NCBI RefSeq assembly: GCF_000350225.1
Contig: NW_005178819.1
Coordinates: 219,244 to 283,243 of the forward strand
DNA length: 64,000 nt
Origin: Chondrus crispus
Taxonomy: Eukaryota > Rhodophyta > Florideophyceae > Gigartinales > Gigartinaceae
Direction of reading: 5' to 3'
Shown in pieces: positions 18,425 to 28,864 of this stretch (within the stretch, counting starts at the first letter, position 1; each line of letters starts with the position of its first letter). The position numbers and the translations under genes were made by a program. The notes under the pieces are model-generated. The model worked only from the letters and a program-made list of their open reading frames with translations. It was not told the origin of the DNA and ran no database searches.

Positions 18425-20323
18425 ATGCCTACCGATCTGCGCCTCTCTCGGGGTACATTAATCCATGCCCTGGCGTCCCGAGTTCTGGGCAAAAGGACGG
18501 CAAAGATTGTCTTTGATACACAGTACACTGACACCCATTCGGATGGTACGGTCTTGGATGTCCACTCAAAACTTATCAAGAACCGAACTTACCGCTATCT
18601 CAGGTGCGCATTTGTTGTCAGTACAGAAGCAAAGATTGCAACACTTCCTCTGAGTTCTATAAAGTTAGGAACTCTACAAGATCTGTCCAGACAGCCAGCC
18701 TGTCCCGAGGACGATTCCCTATATGTGGTTAACTGTCTCTTTGAAGAGGAAAATCCGACCCCCTCATCTGATGCAATTTCAACGTTGCCTACAGAACCCA
18801 TTCCACTTTCCAACATTGGAACAAGTCATGGAAATGATATCATTACCCGACAAGCCCACATGCGTAGTGGGACAGAAGGTCCCTCGTGTGACATACGTGC
18901 CACAGTGACACTCCCACAGCCCCGAAATACGCCAGAAGATAACATAATTGCTCAGAACCAGGTCTGGAAGCTTTCATCAAATAGTAGCACGCTCAATGGA
19001 CCCGTCACAGGATTGGCCTGTAAGATACAGTGTCTAGACGGCACATTTATTCAAGGAGCCGCACGGCATATGTTTAATGCTATGGACTGCTTCATGGCTA
19101 TGATGCCAGTGACCCATTTAGCGCGTATTGTTGAACTCACAAATGATAATTTGCTGAATCGCAGCAGTTTACCAACTACAACTGGAGAAATTCTGCGATT
19201 CTTTGGAGTGTTAGTTCTCATGACGAGAGTACAGCTCGGTAATAGACGTGATTTTTGGCGGCGAGACTCTGGGAGTGAATATTTACCGTCATACAATTTT
19301 GGAAAAGCTATGGCGCGCTCAAGATTCGAATTGTTACGAAGCTGTATTCGATTTAGCAAGCAGAACGCAACAGCACCAGTGGGTCCGAATGCCAAAGAAC
19401 GGCACCAATGGCAACTGTGTGATGATTTTATAGTTGCATTTAATGCGCACAGGCAGGCGAATGTATTCCCATCGGAACGTCTATGCGTTGATGAGTCGAT
19501 GTCACGTTGGTACGGTTTAGGCGGCAGCTGGATAAGCATTGGATCCCCACACTATGTTGTGCTTGACCGGAAACCAGAAAGTGGGATGGAGATTCGAAAT
19601 ATCGCTTGCGGTAGTTCGGGTATCTTGCTTGGTTTGAAAATCGTGAAAACAGCAGCCGAAACAGCACGAACATCCTCGGACGAACACAATAACGGCACAA
19701 ATGTATTGGTGGAGCTGGCTGCACCGTGTAACGGCAGAGAGCGAATCATTTGTGCAGATAGCCACTTTGCATCCGTGGATGCCGCTGAAGCACTGCTGGG
19801 GATGAATCTCCGGTTTACTGGTGTGGTGAAAACCGCCACCTCTCGCTTTCCGATTGGTTACTTAAATCGCCTGCCAATGTATGATAAGGGAGATTCTATA
19901 TCTCTTATCACGAACGTAACGGTCAATGGGCAGAGCAAAAAAATCGGGGCAATTTCGTGGCTTGACCGCAGTCGAAGGACATTCGTCACAACATGCGGGA
20001 ATATGCAGGAATCTTTTTGGCAGACCCGCACGCGATGGCGCCAATTTGGAGATGGCGCTTGTCCTACCGTAATCAATATTGAGATGCCTCGACCTGTCTT
20101 CGAGTACTTCGACGTTGCTGGCATAATCGACCAGCACAATCGTGTGCGAAAAGACAGTTTAGATTTCGAGAAGAGCATCGAAGTGAAGGAATGGAGCTTC
20201 CGTATGAATAGTACTGTGTTAGGAATGGTTTGTACTGATGCATGCTATTTATATAAGTTTGGGCGGCGAGGTCGCCCGATGATGTACCCCACAGCTTCTG
20301 GTGTCAATTGGCCACGGACTTGA
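18425..20323 (+). CDS. piggyBac-type transposase (catalytic part)
   Basis: A 632-residue DDD transposase of the piggyBac/PGBD family (DDE_Tnp_1_7). The N-terminal 190 residues are variable. The core includes the FGVLVLMTRVQLGNRRDFW stretch, the first catalytic Asp in RLCVDESMSRWYG, the second in RIICADSHFASVDAAEALL, and the third near YFDVAGIIDQHNRVRKDSL; NSTVLGMVCTDACYLYK follows. The ATG at 18425 lies about 230 bp inside the left terminal repeat. The frame runs out at 20323 after an unrelated tail, because a frame change near 20260-20290 separates it from the C-terminal zinc-ribbon. The core is otherwise intact. Confidence 0.93.
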   Translation: MPTDLRLSRGTLIHALASRVLGKRTAKIVFDTQYTDTHSDGTVLDVHSKLIKNRTYRYLRCAFVVSTEAKIATLPLSSIKLGTLQDLSRQPACPEDDSLYVVNCLFEEENPTPSSDAISTLPTEPIPLSNIGTSHGNDIITRQAHMRSGTEGPSCDIRATVTLPQPRNTPEDNIIAQNQVWKLSSNSSTLNGPVTGLACKIQCLDGTFIQGAARHMFNAMDCFMAMMPVTHLARIVELTNDNLLNRSSLPTTTGEILRFFGVLVLMTRVQLGNRRDFWRRDSGSEYLPSYNFGKAMARSRFELLRSCIRFSKQNATAPVGPNAKERHQWQLCDDFIVAFNAHRQANVFPSERLCVDESMSRWYGLGGSWISIGSPHYVVLDRKPESGMEIRNIACGSSGILLGLKIVKTAAETARTSSDEHNNGTNVLVELAAPCNGRERIICADSHFASVDAAEALLGMNLRFTGVVKTATSRFPIGYLNRLPMYDKGDSISLITNVTVNGQSKKIGAISWLDRSRRTFVTTCGNMQESFWQTRTRWRQFGDGACPTVINIEMPRPVFEYFDVAGIIDQHNRVRKDSLDFEKSIEVKEWSFRMNSTVLGMVCTDACYLYKFGRRGRPMMYPTASGVNWPRT

Positions 20324-20646
20324 TCAACAACTCGTGGGATGAGACAGGTGTACGACGGCGGGCATCCAGATCTTCGTCTGGCTCTGACAGTCCAGATGCA
20401 AGTGTCGTATTGGGACAGCCTCGTGGTGGAACTGACGTTCATTTGACACCTACTAAGCGACTGCGACGCACCAGAACAGGACGCGTACGGGGCGCTCGTA
20501 TGCAGAACAAGTGCAAATTATGTCCTAAGAAGACGAAATGGATCTGTTCTAAGTGCTTGGACAACGGGGGAGGTGAGATATTTTTATGTCATTCCCAAAC
20601 GCAGCGTTGTTGTTTCGAGGCTCACTTAGACGTGGTTCAAGACTAG
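20281..20646 (+). pseudogene. C-terminal Cys-rich domain of the piggyBac transposase, in another frame
   Basis: In the frame that ends at 20646 the sequence reads QLATDLINN, the usual piggyBac segment after the catalytic core. A basic nuclear-type stretch follows, and then a Cys/His cluster (CKLCPKKTKWICSKC, LCHSQTQRCCFEAH) typical of the zinc-ribbon that binds the transposon ends. It is out of phase with the main ORF by one base, so translation of the main ORF would not reach it. No ATG begins it, which argues for a mutation, or an unusual frameshift or splice, rather than a separate gene. Confidence 0.8.
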
Positions 20647-20966
20647 ATTAATATCCCCAGCCCGGCGAAGTTGAGCTCAGCAACGGTATTTTGTACGTAA
20701 AGAACAGTTTTGAGCATTTATGAGAGTGCGCGATTGTAGTGAAGTTGTTTTGATGATTAAGTTTACGGGGGCAGCGTTCGTACGATACAGCGAATTTTCC
20801 ACAGATGAGTACAGATCCATGAAGGTAAATGCTTTTTTGATGCAGGTAAAATGTATTCCGGGAGTTCAAGTTGTGTATTCCTCCTTTAGGGTGGAGTGCG
20901 AGGGACATTGATAGTCTTTAAGTGGACTGGATCTGCGTTTAAGAGAAGCTGGGAACTCTTTCGAGT

Positions 20967-21023
20967 TCATCCTCATTTGAGGACTTGCGATCCTCAAATG
21001 AGGAAAAAAATGTCAAATAGACA
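20967..21023 (-). repeat. 3' terminal inverted repeat of the piggyBac element
   Basis: Inverted partner of the 18198-18250 repeat. It reads CCTCATTTGAGG, then CCTCAAATGAGG, and ends ATGTCAAATAGACA directly before CTAG. Confidence 0.85.
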
Positions 21024-21083
21024 CTAGCTTCCTCCTTTCTTACCAACCCGTACGATCTATACTGCATTGAATCAGAGATTCAC

Positions 21084-21610
21084 TCGGTCGTAGAATGGCG
21101 TACGTGTACAGTAGCACACGTGTGGTCCGTGCTGTAGTTGGTAGCTATTACGCGTGTACGGCAGTGCACACGTGTGCGCTGCCGTAATAGCTACACGTAC
21201 GTGTAGTGGCAGCATCCGCGCGGTAATTAATAAATCTGGCGTTAGTTTTTTACTAGTGTACAGTACCTCGCACGCACTAGGCGGCAGGAACTGTACTGGG
21301 ACAGGTGTCCGAGGCGTTCCTCTTAGGGGTTAAGACCTGGCACCACTAAACTGGGGCAAGCTCGCCCCCATCCCTTTCGCGCCTTTATACGACCGTTCGG
21401 AAAGTCTATCCGCGCGCTGGCTTCCAACCCATTACCGGTCGCTCCCGTTCATGCACCACGGGGCGACTGCGCGTAACTGACTAGTGAGCCTCTCCCTTTT
21501 CGCGAGTTCGCCCGTATCGGATCTATTCGCGCCGCGCGTCCGCGTGGCGTGTTCCCTCTGCAAAGCCTCCGCCTCTCACCCAACCCAGGGCGGAGAGGAG
21601 TTATGCCACA
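21084..21610 (+). repeat. 5' long terminal repeat-like copy of Ty3/gypsy element A
   Basis: This block of about 527 bp is repeated downstream in direct orientation, with the second copy split by an insertion (31726-31793 and 36586-37025). Shared landmarks are TAGA(A/G)TGGCGTACGTGTACAG at the start and CCCAGGGCGGA(G/C)AGGAG near the end. A strong hairpin (TAGCTATTACG... with its complement) lies at 21143-21203. The exact termini are uncertain; I see no clean TG...CA ends or target duplication. Confidence 0.6.
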
Positions 21611-21957
21611 TGTTGGTACTCTTGTGGAGGGGATGAATCCTGAGGTGGAGCCGCGCTCGTAGTCACTCGATCGCGCGCAGAGACGTACGGACGGAAAAGG
21701 TTGAGATATCACCGCGCCGATCGCGAAGGGTATTCGACGATGAACCGACCGGATCAAGGGGGAGACTCCGCCTCCGGGCGTCTGGGCACCTGCAGTGGCA
21801 GAGGCGCACCGCGCCCCCGGGTGGATAACCGGGAAGCCTGCTACGTACGCCACCGCAACCGGGCCGCACGCGAGCGACCGCATCGGATGTTACGGTGACC
21901 ATGTCGGGAGGCACAGGGAATCGCGTCCAATGAATGATCGACGCGATTTAACCGCGC

Positions 21958-24151
21958 ATGCAAGCCTGGGTCGAGAAATTCCTCACTACAGAACTCCGCC
22001 AGATCGCGCGCGTGTGCCTCGACCGAACGGTGCCCGCACACGTGGCCGAGCACGTACGCAGCGCGATACCACCGCTTTTGGACGAACTACTACCCGATCC
22101 AGTCCAACGCGAGGTGGTGACAGGGCTCGCCACTATGGATAAAGAATCCCCGTCCGATACGGCTCTAAAGGGAGCGATCAGCTCCGCCGTGGCCAATCGT
22201 CTGGCCACGACTCTTCCCGCTGAAGCAGGAGTCGACGTGCGCGCACTGCGCGACTCAACCGCTCCGGATTTTACGGTACTGCACGCTGAACCGATCGGAA
22301 CGGCACCTGGGATCGGTACAACGGCTCCTCACCCGGAGGGAAAGACCATTACCTCCCACTGTTATATGGTGCTACAGGACGGCCCACAGAAAATGGCCCT
22401 CCAGTACTCACCGATACGGCTGGCCCCCGCGCGACAGAAAAGCGACAGCGTATCGGTCGAGCAGAAGAAGCGCACCCGGCGCTCAAGGCCACACTTGGGA
22501 GGGTACAGAAAACCCCTCCGATGAAGAAGCACAAGACGTCGCCACAGAGCGACGCGCAAGAACTGCGACGGACGCTACGCGCGATACCGCGATGCCGGAG
22601 GGGTCGCTTACCCCTCCGATGATAACCGCGAAGGACTCTATACGCGAAACTGCGATGCCGGAGGAGGTGGATACCCCTCGGATGGCGACGACACCGAGTC
22701 GGACGAATCGCGCAGAAGCGACCGCAGAGACCGACACGCGCGTGTCCGACGTTGGTTCTGGCGAGAAGACTCCGACCTGGACGGCTAACGTAGCCCCGGC
22801 GGAGAAGGAGACCGCCATCGCAGGGGCAGAGACCGCCGGTCTGCCCCGAGGCGGGATCCGAAACGGTTGCCGGTGATCAGGCCGCTGGACGATCTATTCA
22901 CCAAGGCCGTAGACTACCGCACGTATAGGCTGGAAAATCGCAGCGCGCGCTACGACGCGAGTACCGGGCGGCGAGTTAATCGTTATCGGAAGAAGTTGGA
23001 CGCCCAGCTTAAAACTCACACGTTCGGTGGTCAAGGTCCAATCGCGGGGCTAGGATTTCTCGCGCGCCTCAAGATGGCCTGCGAACACAACGGGGTCAGC
23101 GAAGACGCGGCCGTATGGTGTTTCCAGTTCTATTTGACTGGGCAGGCTCACGCCTTTCTCCAGTCCAGGCTACACGGAAACACCATGGCGGTCGATGCGG
23201 AGAAGTGCGACCTACTCGAAACCTACGCGGAAGTCGTTAACTTTTTATTACGCATGTACGCGACTGACGAAGTTATTTCCGAAGCGGTCGGTGATGTCAC
23301 CTCCTTTCGTCAAAGCTCAAATATGACGGAGGAGGTGTACAGTAACCACCTTTGGGACAAAGCGTTGCGCTGCGGAACCGTATTTTCGGACAGGCGCCTA
23401 AAGTCCTATTCGTTGCGGGACTTCTGCCAGAGACGTGCGCGCTGGTGCGGAATTATCTCGCGACGTATCCGATCGTGGACTACCAAGCGGTGGCACGCTA
23501 CGCGCAAGCGATATGCGAAACTCACTGCTCGGCTAGAAGACAGGCGACCTCGCTCGCGTCGCGTCGAGGACCGTCCTATTCGGTAAAAAGATTCACGCGC
23601 ATCGCGCAGACAAGGGCCGTGATGGCGATCGAGTCCCTATCGGAACTCCCAACGGCGCGCAAAACCGAAACGGAGGAGATACTGGCGGTGAGGGATCAGT
23701 CAGTAACGCAGAGCCGCCGACTAGCTATCATCCCTCACCTGCCCCGCCCCCGGCCGGCGCACCGGTGGAGCCCGCCCACCAAGGTGACGCGCGTGTATAT
23801 CCGTACGGAAGGCCAGTACAGAACCAGCGGGTCCGGTTCTTCAACCAAGGATTACCTGGACCCCCGCCGTGTCGATTCTGTCTGGACCTGACTCATCGAC
23901 AGGAGCAATGCCTTGTGGTGGCGGATAGCGCGCTGCGGTCGAAGCTTTTGCAGGCCCGCGATGCCAATTATCAAAAGCTTCGGATCCGTCAAGGTCTCCG
24001 CCCGGGTTCGCTGTTCGAGCGCCAACTGCCGACCGCATGGCGAAACTCGCGTGCACTGGCTCCCACGGGCATCAACGTGGTCGAGCCGCGCGAGACCGCC
24101 CAATCGAAAGGAGCCGCGCTAGCGCTGACGGACGAGGGGCCTGTAGTATGA
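21958..24151 (+). pseudogene. gag of Ty3/gypsy element A (frameshifted)
   Basis: Structural protein remnant. The region 21958-22524 is an open N-terminal stretch. 22550-22830 is an acidic linker with a roughly 60-bp repeat (GCGATGCCGGAGG start). 22867 onward encodes the capsid-like core and aligns by eye with element B gag: YRTYRLENRS against YRTYRLRNPQ, and LLRMYATDEVISEAV against LLRSFATDEAIRQAV. The core continues in a second frame from about 23352 and a third from about 23765, where a CCHC knuckle of the form C-x2-C-x4-H-x4-C (CRFCLDLTHRQEQC) is seen. At least two frameshifts disable it. Base composition is much more GC-rich than in element B. Confidence 0.75.
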
Positions 24152-24854
24152 CCCCCCTGGGGGGTTTACTTTAGATTAGATTACGATTGGATCGGCTACA
24201 GTAGAGCCCGACGCCCTACAGCGCCACCACGCGTGTCCACGTGCATCCCCACGTGTAAGGGGGCGCGCGCACACACACGTGCACACGTGTACTACCCAGG
24301 AAGGAGGTGCGCGCACCCACGGGTGCTACGTGTACTGTCAGCACCGATGCTGACACCGTACAGTGCAGACCGACCTGCACTACACTAGACCACTACAGTA
24401 CCTCGGTATTGTAGTGTTATCATAGATTGTTTGTATATTAAATATGAGCGGACCGACGGCGGAGGGGGGACGACAAGCACGGATTGTCAAGGACCCTCCA
24501 CCTTGGTCCTGCCGCTTATTCTAAGGCAACTTCCGTAGTTACCCTGGGGCTAACCGAGCGCAGGTTGAGGACGCGCGCAGCACAACCACGAGCCGGATCC
24601 GCCTCCGCCCGTCGGTATTGAATCGTCGCCCAGTACCGCTCCGGGGCGTCGAGGCGTCGAGCCGCTCTCGCGTACGCACGTCCTCCCCGTTCCCGCTCTA
24701 CCACGCTACCCGGGCCCGTGCCCCGGTATCGTTAGCTGGCCGCGCTTCCCCCGTCTCCTCGACCGATTGGGTCTTCACCGAACTAAGCATACACCTCCCA
24801 CCGTTGGGGGGTGCTTATGCTACAGAGCCCGAGGACCTTGCGTTGAGGAGGGAA
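24152..24854. other. Non-coding part of element A before the solo LTR
   Basis: GC-rich sequence with many ACGTGT/CACGTG motifs at 24225-24330 and GTACAGT-type palindromes. A similar GTGTA(A)GGGGGCGCGCGC stretch recurs at about 31700. No coding signal is recognised. Confidence 0.4.
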
Positions 24855-25899
24855 TGTAGTGCAATGTGCCTGGCAGGCCGCGAACACAGTCCGACGGTCA
24901 AACAAAAAGAAGAAAAACAGCAACAGCAACAACCACTGCCGACGGCACGCGCTACGGAGCGTTCGAGACTCCCTTTCCCCTTGTGTGGGCTTGCGGCCTA
25001 CGGTAGCTCGACTCCGACGGGGGGGTTAAGAAAAGATACCCGGCCCGGGAGGATAATGATGGTAGAGACTTGTGAAGACTTGAATGCTCGACGAGTGCGG
25101 GTTGGGCTTGTCTACGAGAATGTAACCGCGGTTCGCTGGGTTGCAAGGCCAATGCTCGACGAGCGTCTTCAGCACCTTGTGTATAGTTCAAGGTCTTCGA
25201 CGGGGGCTTGTTCAGCACTATCCGAAGGGATCGTAACCGTGTAGCAACTCTACTACCGACGTGTTGCCCGATGGCTAAAAACACCCTCACCAGCGCGATC
25301 GCGATCGCGGTAGGCGGTACCAACTCTGTCTTATACAGTAAGACCTTCGACGGAGGCGTCGTTACAACAGCCTTCCTACGGAACTTGAAACAGTAGCAGC
25401 GCTAAACAACGTGTTGCCCGATGGCTAAAACACCTACACCGGATCGGTCGCGACCGACTCCAATGGAACCAACAGAATTAAGGGAAAAATAGATGTAGAG
25501 ATAGAAATGGTAAAATGATAAGAAAAAGGAATGGGACCCCGAGCAATAGAGGATGTTGTTAGCAGCGTAGAAGGGAAGCGCGTCTCGTGAACGGAAGCGG
25601 TCTTCGACGAAGGCGAGATCTAACTCCGGCAACTCGGGTTACCTTTACTGACTTAGTGGTCAGAGGGCTAAGGTATATATCGCCCCGCCGGAGCCACTAC
25701 AGTAGCTCGCGGCGCTAGATCCTAGATCTAATCTAGTGTCAGCAAAATTAATGCCAGCTAATTAACTAAATAAAATAAAATAATTAAAAATTGAAACTGT
25801 GCAATTATTCACACGTGTGTCCCCCAACCCGGACTACTTTTCATATCCAAATATTTTCCTTTCGTTTCACCCCCCTGTAAACCCCCATATTTCACTACA
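24855..25899 (-). repeat. Solo LTR of type B, reverse orientation
   Basis: It begins TGTAGTGCAATG and ends TTTCACTACA, the inverted ends of the same LTR family seen at 38503 and 55415. Read in reverse it shows the shared blocks: TATATA in the GGGGCGATATATACC context, the GTTGCCGGAGTT block, TGTTTTAGCCATCGGGC, and the poly-purine-rich ACAACAACAG end. The five bases before (GGGAA) and after (AGGAA) match at four positions, consistent with an old target duplication. It lies between gag and protease of element A, so it inserted after A. Confidence 0.85.
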
Positions 25900-26039
25900 A
25901 GGAAGACGGGGAGGACGCGTAGAGGCGTCGACGATCCTCCCCGAGCCAAGCCTCAATAAACAAGGCACCCTGTCTACCGCTTCGGTACGCGCGCAATCGT
26001 AGAGCGGGACGGAGGATGCGGCGATTTGTTTCTTCAAGA

Positions 26040-26814
26040 AACAAAACTACATGGTCACCGCAACGGTCGGACAACAACGCGCGATGATGGGCGCCATCAC
26101 ACCGGTTCTAGATTCGGGGCTGGCCCGAATCTAATAAACATCCCTTGTGTAGCCGAGTCGTGGCGCGCGGCCATCTAGGCTGCGCAGAGCCCGTCGCTCA
26201 TCGACGCGTCGAATCGTTCGATGAAGGCTCTTGGCGAGCTCAAGCTGTACGTCCAGAATGGTGAGTTCTTCGCGCGGGTACCGTTCTTGGTCGTTACCAA
26301 CCTCGCAGTGGATGGCAGCTTGGGAACTACGTTCCTGGATCGCCACGTGAAGGCGATCCTGCCATCGCAGGGGAAGGTTCTGTTCCATCACGCGCCGTCC
26401 GTGGCGCTGACGGGAGTCACACCCTCGAGGCACGACCACAAGATGACCCCGAGAGAACCGTCGCAGCAGCTCCCGCAGGAGGAAAATTCGGCCGACCGGA
26501 AACGCGCGCAGTTCCCGACGAATGTACCGTCACGGAAAATTGGCTTGCTCAAGGGGGTCACGATACTCCTGATGACCCAAGCGATGGTACGCGTCGCAAC
26601 ACCAGTTGGGGGGCTTTGCTTCCTGCACAACCACCCCAAAACGGCGCATAATAATTTATGGCTGATGACCCAGCAGGTCATGGACCTCTTCCCGGGCGAC
26701 CTGTTTACGGTGCTGGTCAGCAACTTTGGGAACCGCGCTGTCCACGTCCCTAAGCATATCGCTGTCGGTCTCGCGTTGCCATCCGCCACACACATCCTGA
26801 CACTTGGCGTGTAG
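26040..26814 (+). pseudogene. Protease region of element A pol (broken)
   Basis: An aspartic-protease active-site sequence (VLDSG) occurs near 26105 and runs into stops within a few codons. In another frame from 26221 the second half of the retropepsin fold appears (VPFLVVTN, then LGTTFLDRHVKAILP), followed by a long linker with the PLTLGV-like end before RT. At least one frame change lies between the two halves, so no protease can be made. Confidence 0.6.
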
Positions 26815-27075
26815 GCCCCCGGAGAGGCCGACGCTAAGGAAGGGGGGTAACAAAAAATTCCTCGGCCGCTACGGAGGAACACGCGCGACGAAGGCCGAAT
26901 TAATTCCTTATGGACGAAGGAATGTGCGCCACGAGAAGGAACCGTTACGGACGATGGCAAGATTAAATCCTCGAACGCTGCGGGAGGAGGCGCGCGACGC
27001 GAAGAACCGGATACGGACGACGCCCACAGTGGCAATCCCAAGAACGCGGATGAGCGAACCGATACAGACGCGGAG

Positions 27076-28031
27076 ATGATCCCCTCGTGGGAAGAAGACG
27101 TCTACATCGGCGCAGAAGACAGTAACGTCCGGTCGGAAATTATGGACATGCTGTCCGAGTTCAAGGACATGTGGTCCGGCCACTTGGGTAAGATCGATGC
27201 TACGAAACATCGCATCGGGCTGAAGCCCGGTGCAGAGCCGATCTACCAAGCACCCTACTGAGCCGGACCAATCGCGCGCGAGAAGGAGAAGGAAATCGAC
27301 AGCATGCTGCGCGCGGGAGTCATACTATGGCTCGCTCACTCGGCCGATGTCAGTTCTAGTAGAACCGACATCGGCCGAGTGGGCGAGCCCCGTGGTCTTC
27401 GTCCTTAAAAAGGACGGGTCCATGCGGGTCTGCGTGGACTATCGCAAGCTAAACGCCGTTACGGTTCGCGACTCCTACCCACTACCGCGCATGGACGAAT
27501 GCATCGACTCGCTCGGCGATGCCACTGTCTTTACCACGCTAGACTGTAATAGTGGGTATTGGCAGGTGGAGATCGCCGAGGAGGACCGCGATAAAACTAC
27601 GTTCGCGTCGCATTCGGGCCTCTATCGCTTTCTGCGCATGCCGTTCGGTCTCAAAACCGCGCCCGCGACATTTCAACGAGCGGTCGACATCATCCTGTCC
27701 CGCGTGAATGAGAGACCGCGTTGGTCTACCTCGATGACGTCATTGTCTACTCGCAAACCGTTACGGAACATATGGTGCACGTGCGCGATGTATTACGGCT
27801 GCTACAGACCGCGGGCGTGTCGCTAAAATTAGCGAAGTGCGCTTTTTCGACAACTCCGTAACCTATCTCGGGCACGTGATCCGTCCGGGACGGTTGGAGG
27901 TGGAGCGACGCAACGTCATCACGATGGAGCGCGTGCGCCTACAAACCGAAGGGAAATGTGATCCGTTCTCGAGATTTGCAAAGTTTACCGACGGTTTGTC
28001 CAAGGATTCGCGAAGATCGCCGCGCCGCTGA
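27076..28031 (+). pseudogene. Reverse transcriptase region of element A (broken)
   Basis: From 27076 the pre-RT segment reads like element B (FKDMWSGHLGKID against YSRMWDGTLGEIN). RT blocks follow in a second frame: ASPVVFVLKKDGSMRVCVDYRKLN, then LPRMDECIDSL, TTLDCNSGYWQVE and FGLKTAPATFQRAVD. The catalytic YLDD motif is present in the DNA near 27725 but in a third frame. A further shift leads to the YLGHVIRPG motif near 27855. A perfect-looking inverted duplication at 27329-27389 breaks the frame just before the ASPVV block. Confidence 0.8.
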
Positions 28032-28039
28032 ACAAGAAG

Positions 28040-28864
28040 ACCGGCAAAAATCAGCCCTACGAGTTTGAGATATTAACCGATACGAAATACGCGGCGTTTG
28101 AGGAATTAAAACGGCGACTCTTGTCGCCGCTAATCCTCGCGCTACTCCGCTACGGACGGAAATACACGCTGGACACCGACGAGTGCGGACACCAAGTAAG
28201 TTGCGCCCTTTTACAGGGGCAACCCGACAGAGGTACTCGACTGATCGGATACTGGAGCCGCGCGTTGACAGATGCGGAGCACAACTATACCACTACCGAA
28301 AAGGAATGCTTGGCCGTAGTGTTGAGCATCCTGACGCTACGGCCGTACCTATACGGAAACGGGTTCCACCACCGCACGGATCACGAGGCCCAACGCTGGG
28401 TCCTCAATTTAGCGGACAGTTCCGGTCGGCTCGCTCTCTGGCGCCTGCGCTTGGCGGAGTACGACTACGACGTACAGTACCGCCCAGGTTTCAAGCACCA
28501 ACTCGCGGACGGCGTATCGCGCTTATGTACCGACGGAGGAGACACGGAACCGGTCGATGACGAGGTCCCGTGCTTCGCGGTCCAGTACGATGAGGGCAGC
28601 GTGGCCCTCCTGGACAATGTGCACTGGGACGCGCCGCAAGACCGTCCGGACGGTTGTCACGCGCTCGCGATAACTCCCGAGGAACGCGACGCTGCGTCCA
28701 TCTCGGTTGAGGAATTTCTTCGCGAACAAGCTGAGGACGCCTTCTGTCGCTTCGCCGCGGAAACCGTCGGGACGCCGAACTGGAAGGTCGATATATACCG
28801 CTACGGGTTTCTGGTCAGGAAAGTCCCCGCTGGATGGGACCCTGCAGCGCGTGGTACCGACTAG
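28040..28864 (+). pseudogene. RNase H region and start of integrase of element A
   Basis: The RNase H core reads YTLDTDECGHQVSCALLQ, ATEKECLAV-like TTTEKECLAVV, then LRPYLYGNGFHHRTDHEAQRWVL, with the expected acidic residues. The ALSR-type end (LADGVSRL) follows, then a linker resembling that of element B. This piece is open from 28121 to 28864 (247 codons), the longest undamaged stretch of pol A. It stops just before the integrase zinc finger. Confidence 0.8.

Larger units (their letters stand above)
18194..21027 (+). mobile_element. piggyBac-superfamily DNA transposon flanked by CTAG
   Basis: The unit is bounded by inverted repeats beginning TGTCTATT(G/T)GACAT at 18198 and, in reverse, ending at 21023. 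Each end is directly flanked by CTAG (18194-18197 and 21024-21027). Inside the ends are further inverted motifs of the form CCTCAT(A/T)TGAGG, two near each end. The interior encodes one piggyBac-type transposase. Classical piggyBac elements use TTAA; CTAG here is read directly from the sequence, but the duplication cannot be separated from the repeat because the tetramer is palindromic. Confidence 0.85.

Noticed and set aside
21610..21640. Primer-binding site of element A (TTGGTACTCTTG or TGGAGGGGATGAATCC)
   Set aside because: Neither could be paired with a known tRNA 3' end, and the LTR edge itself is uncertain.
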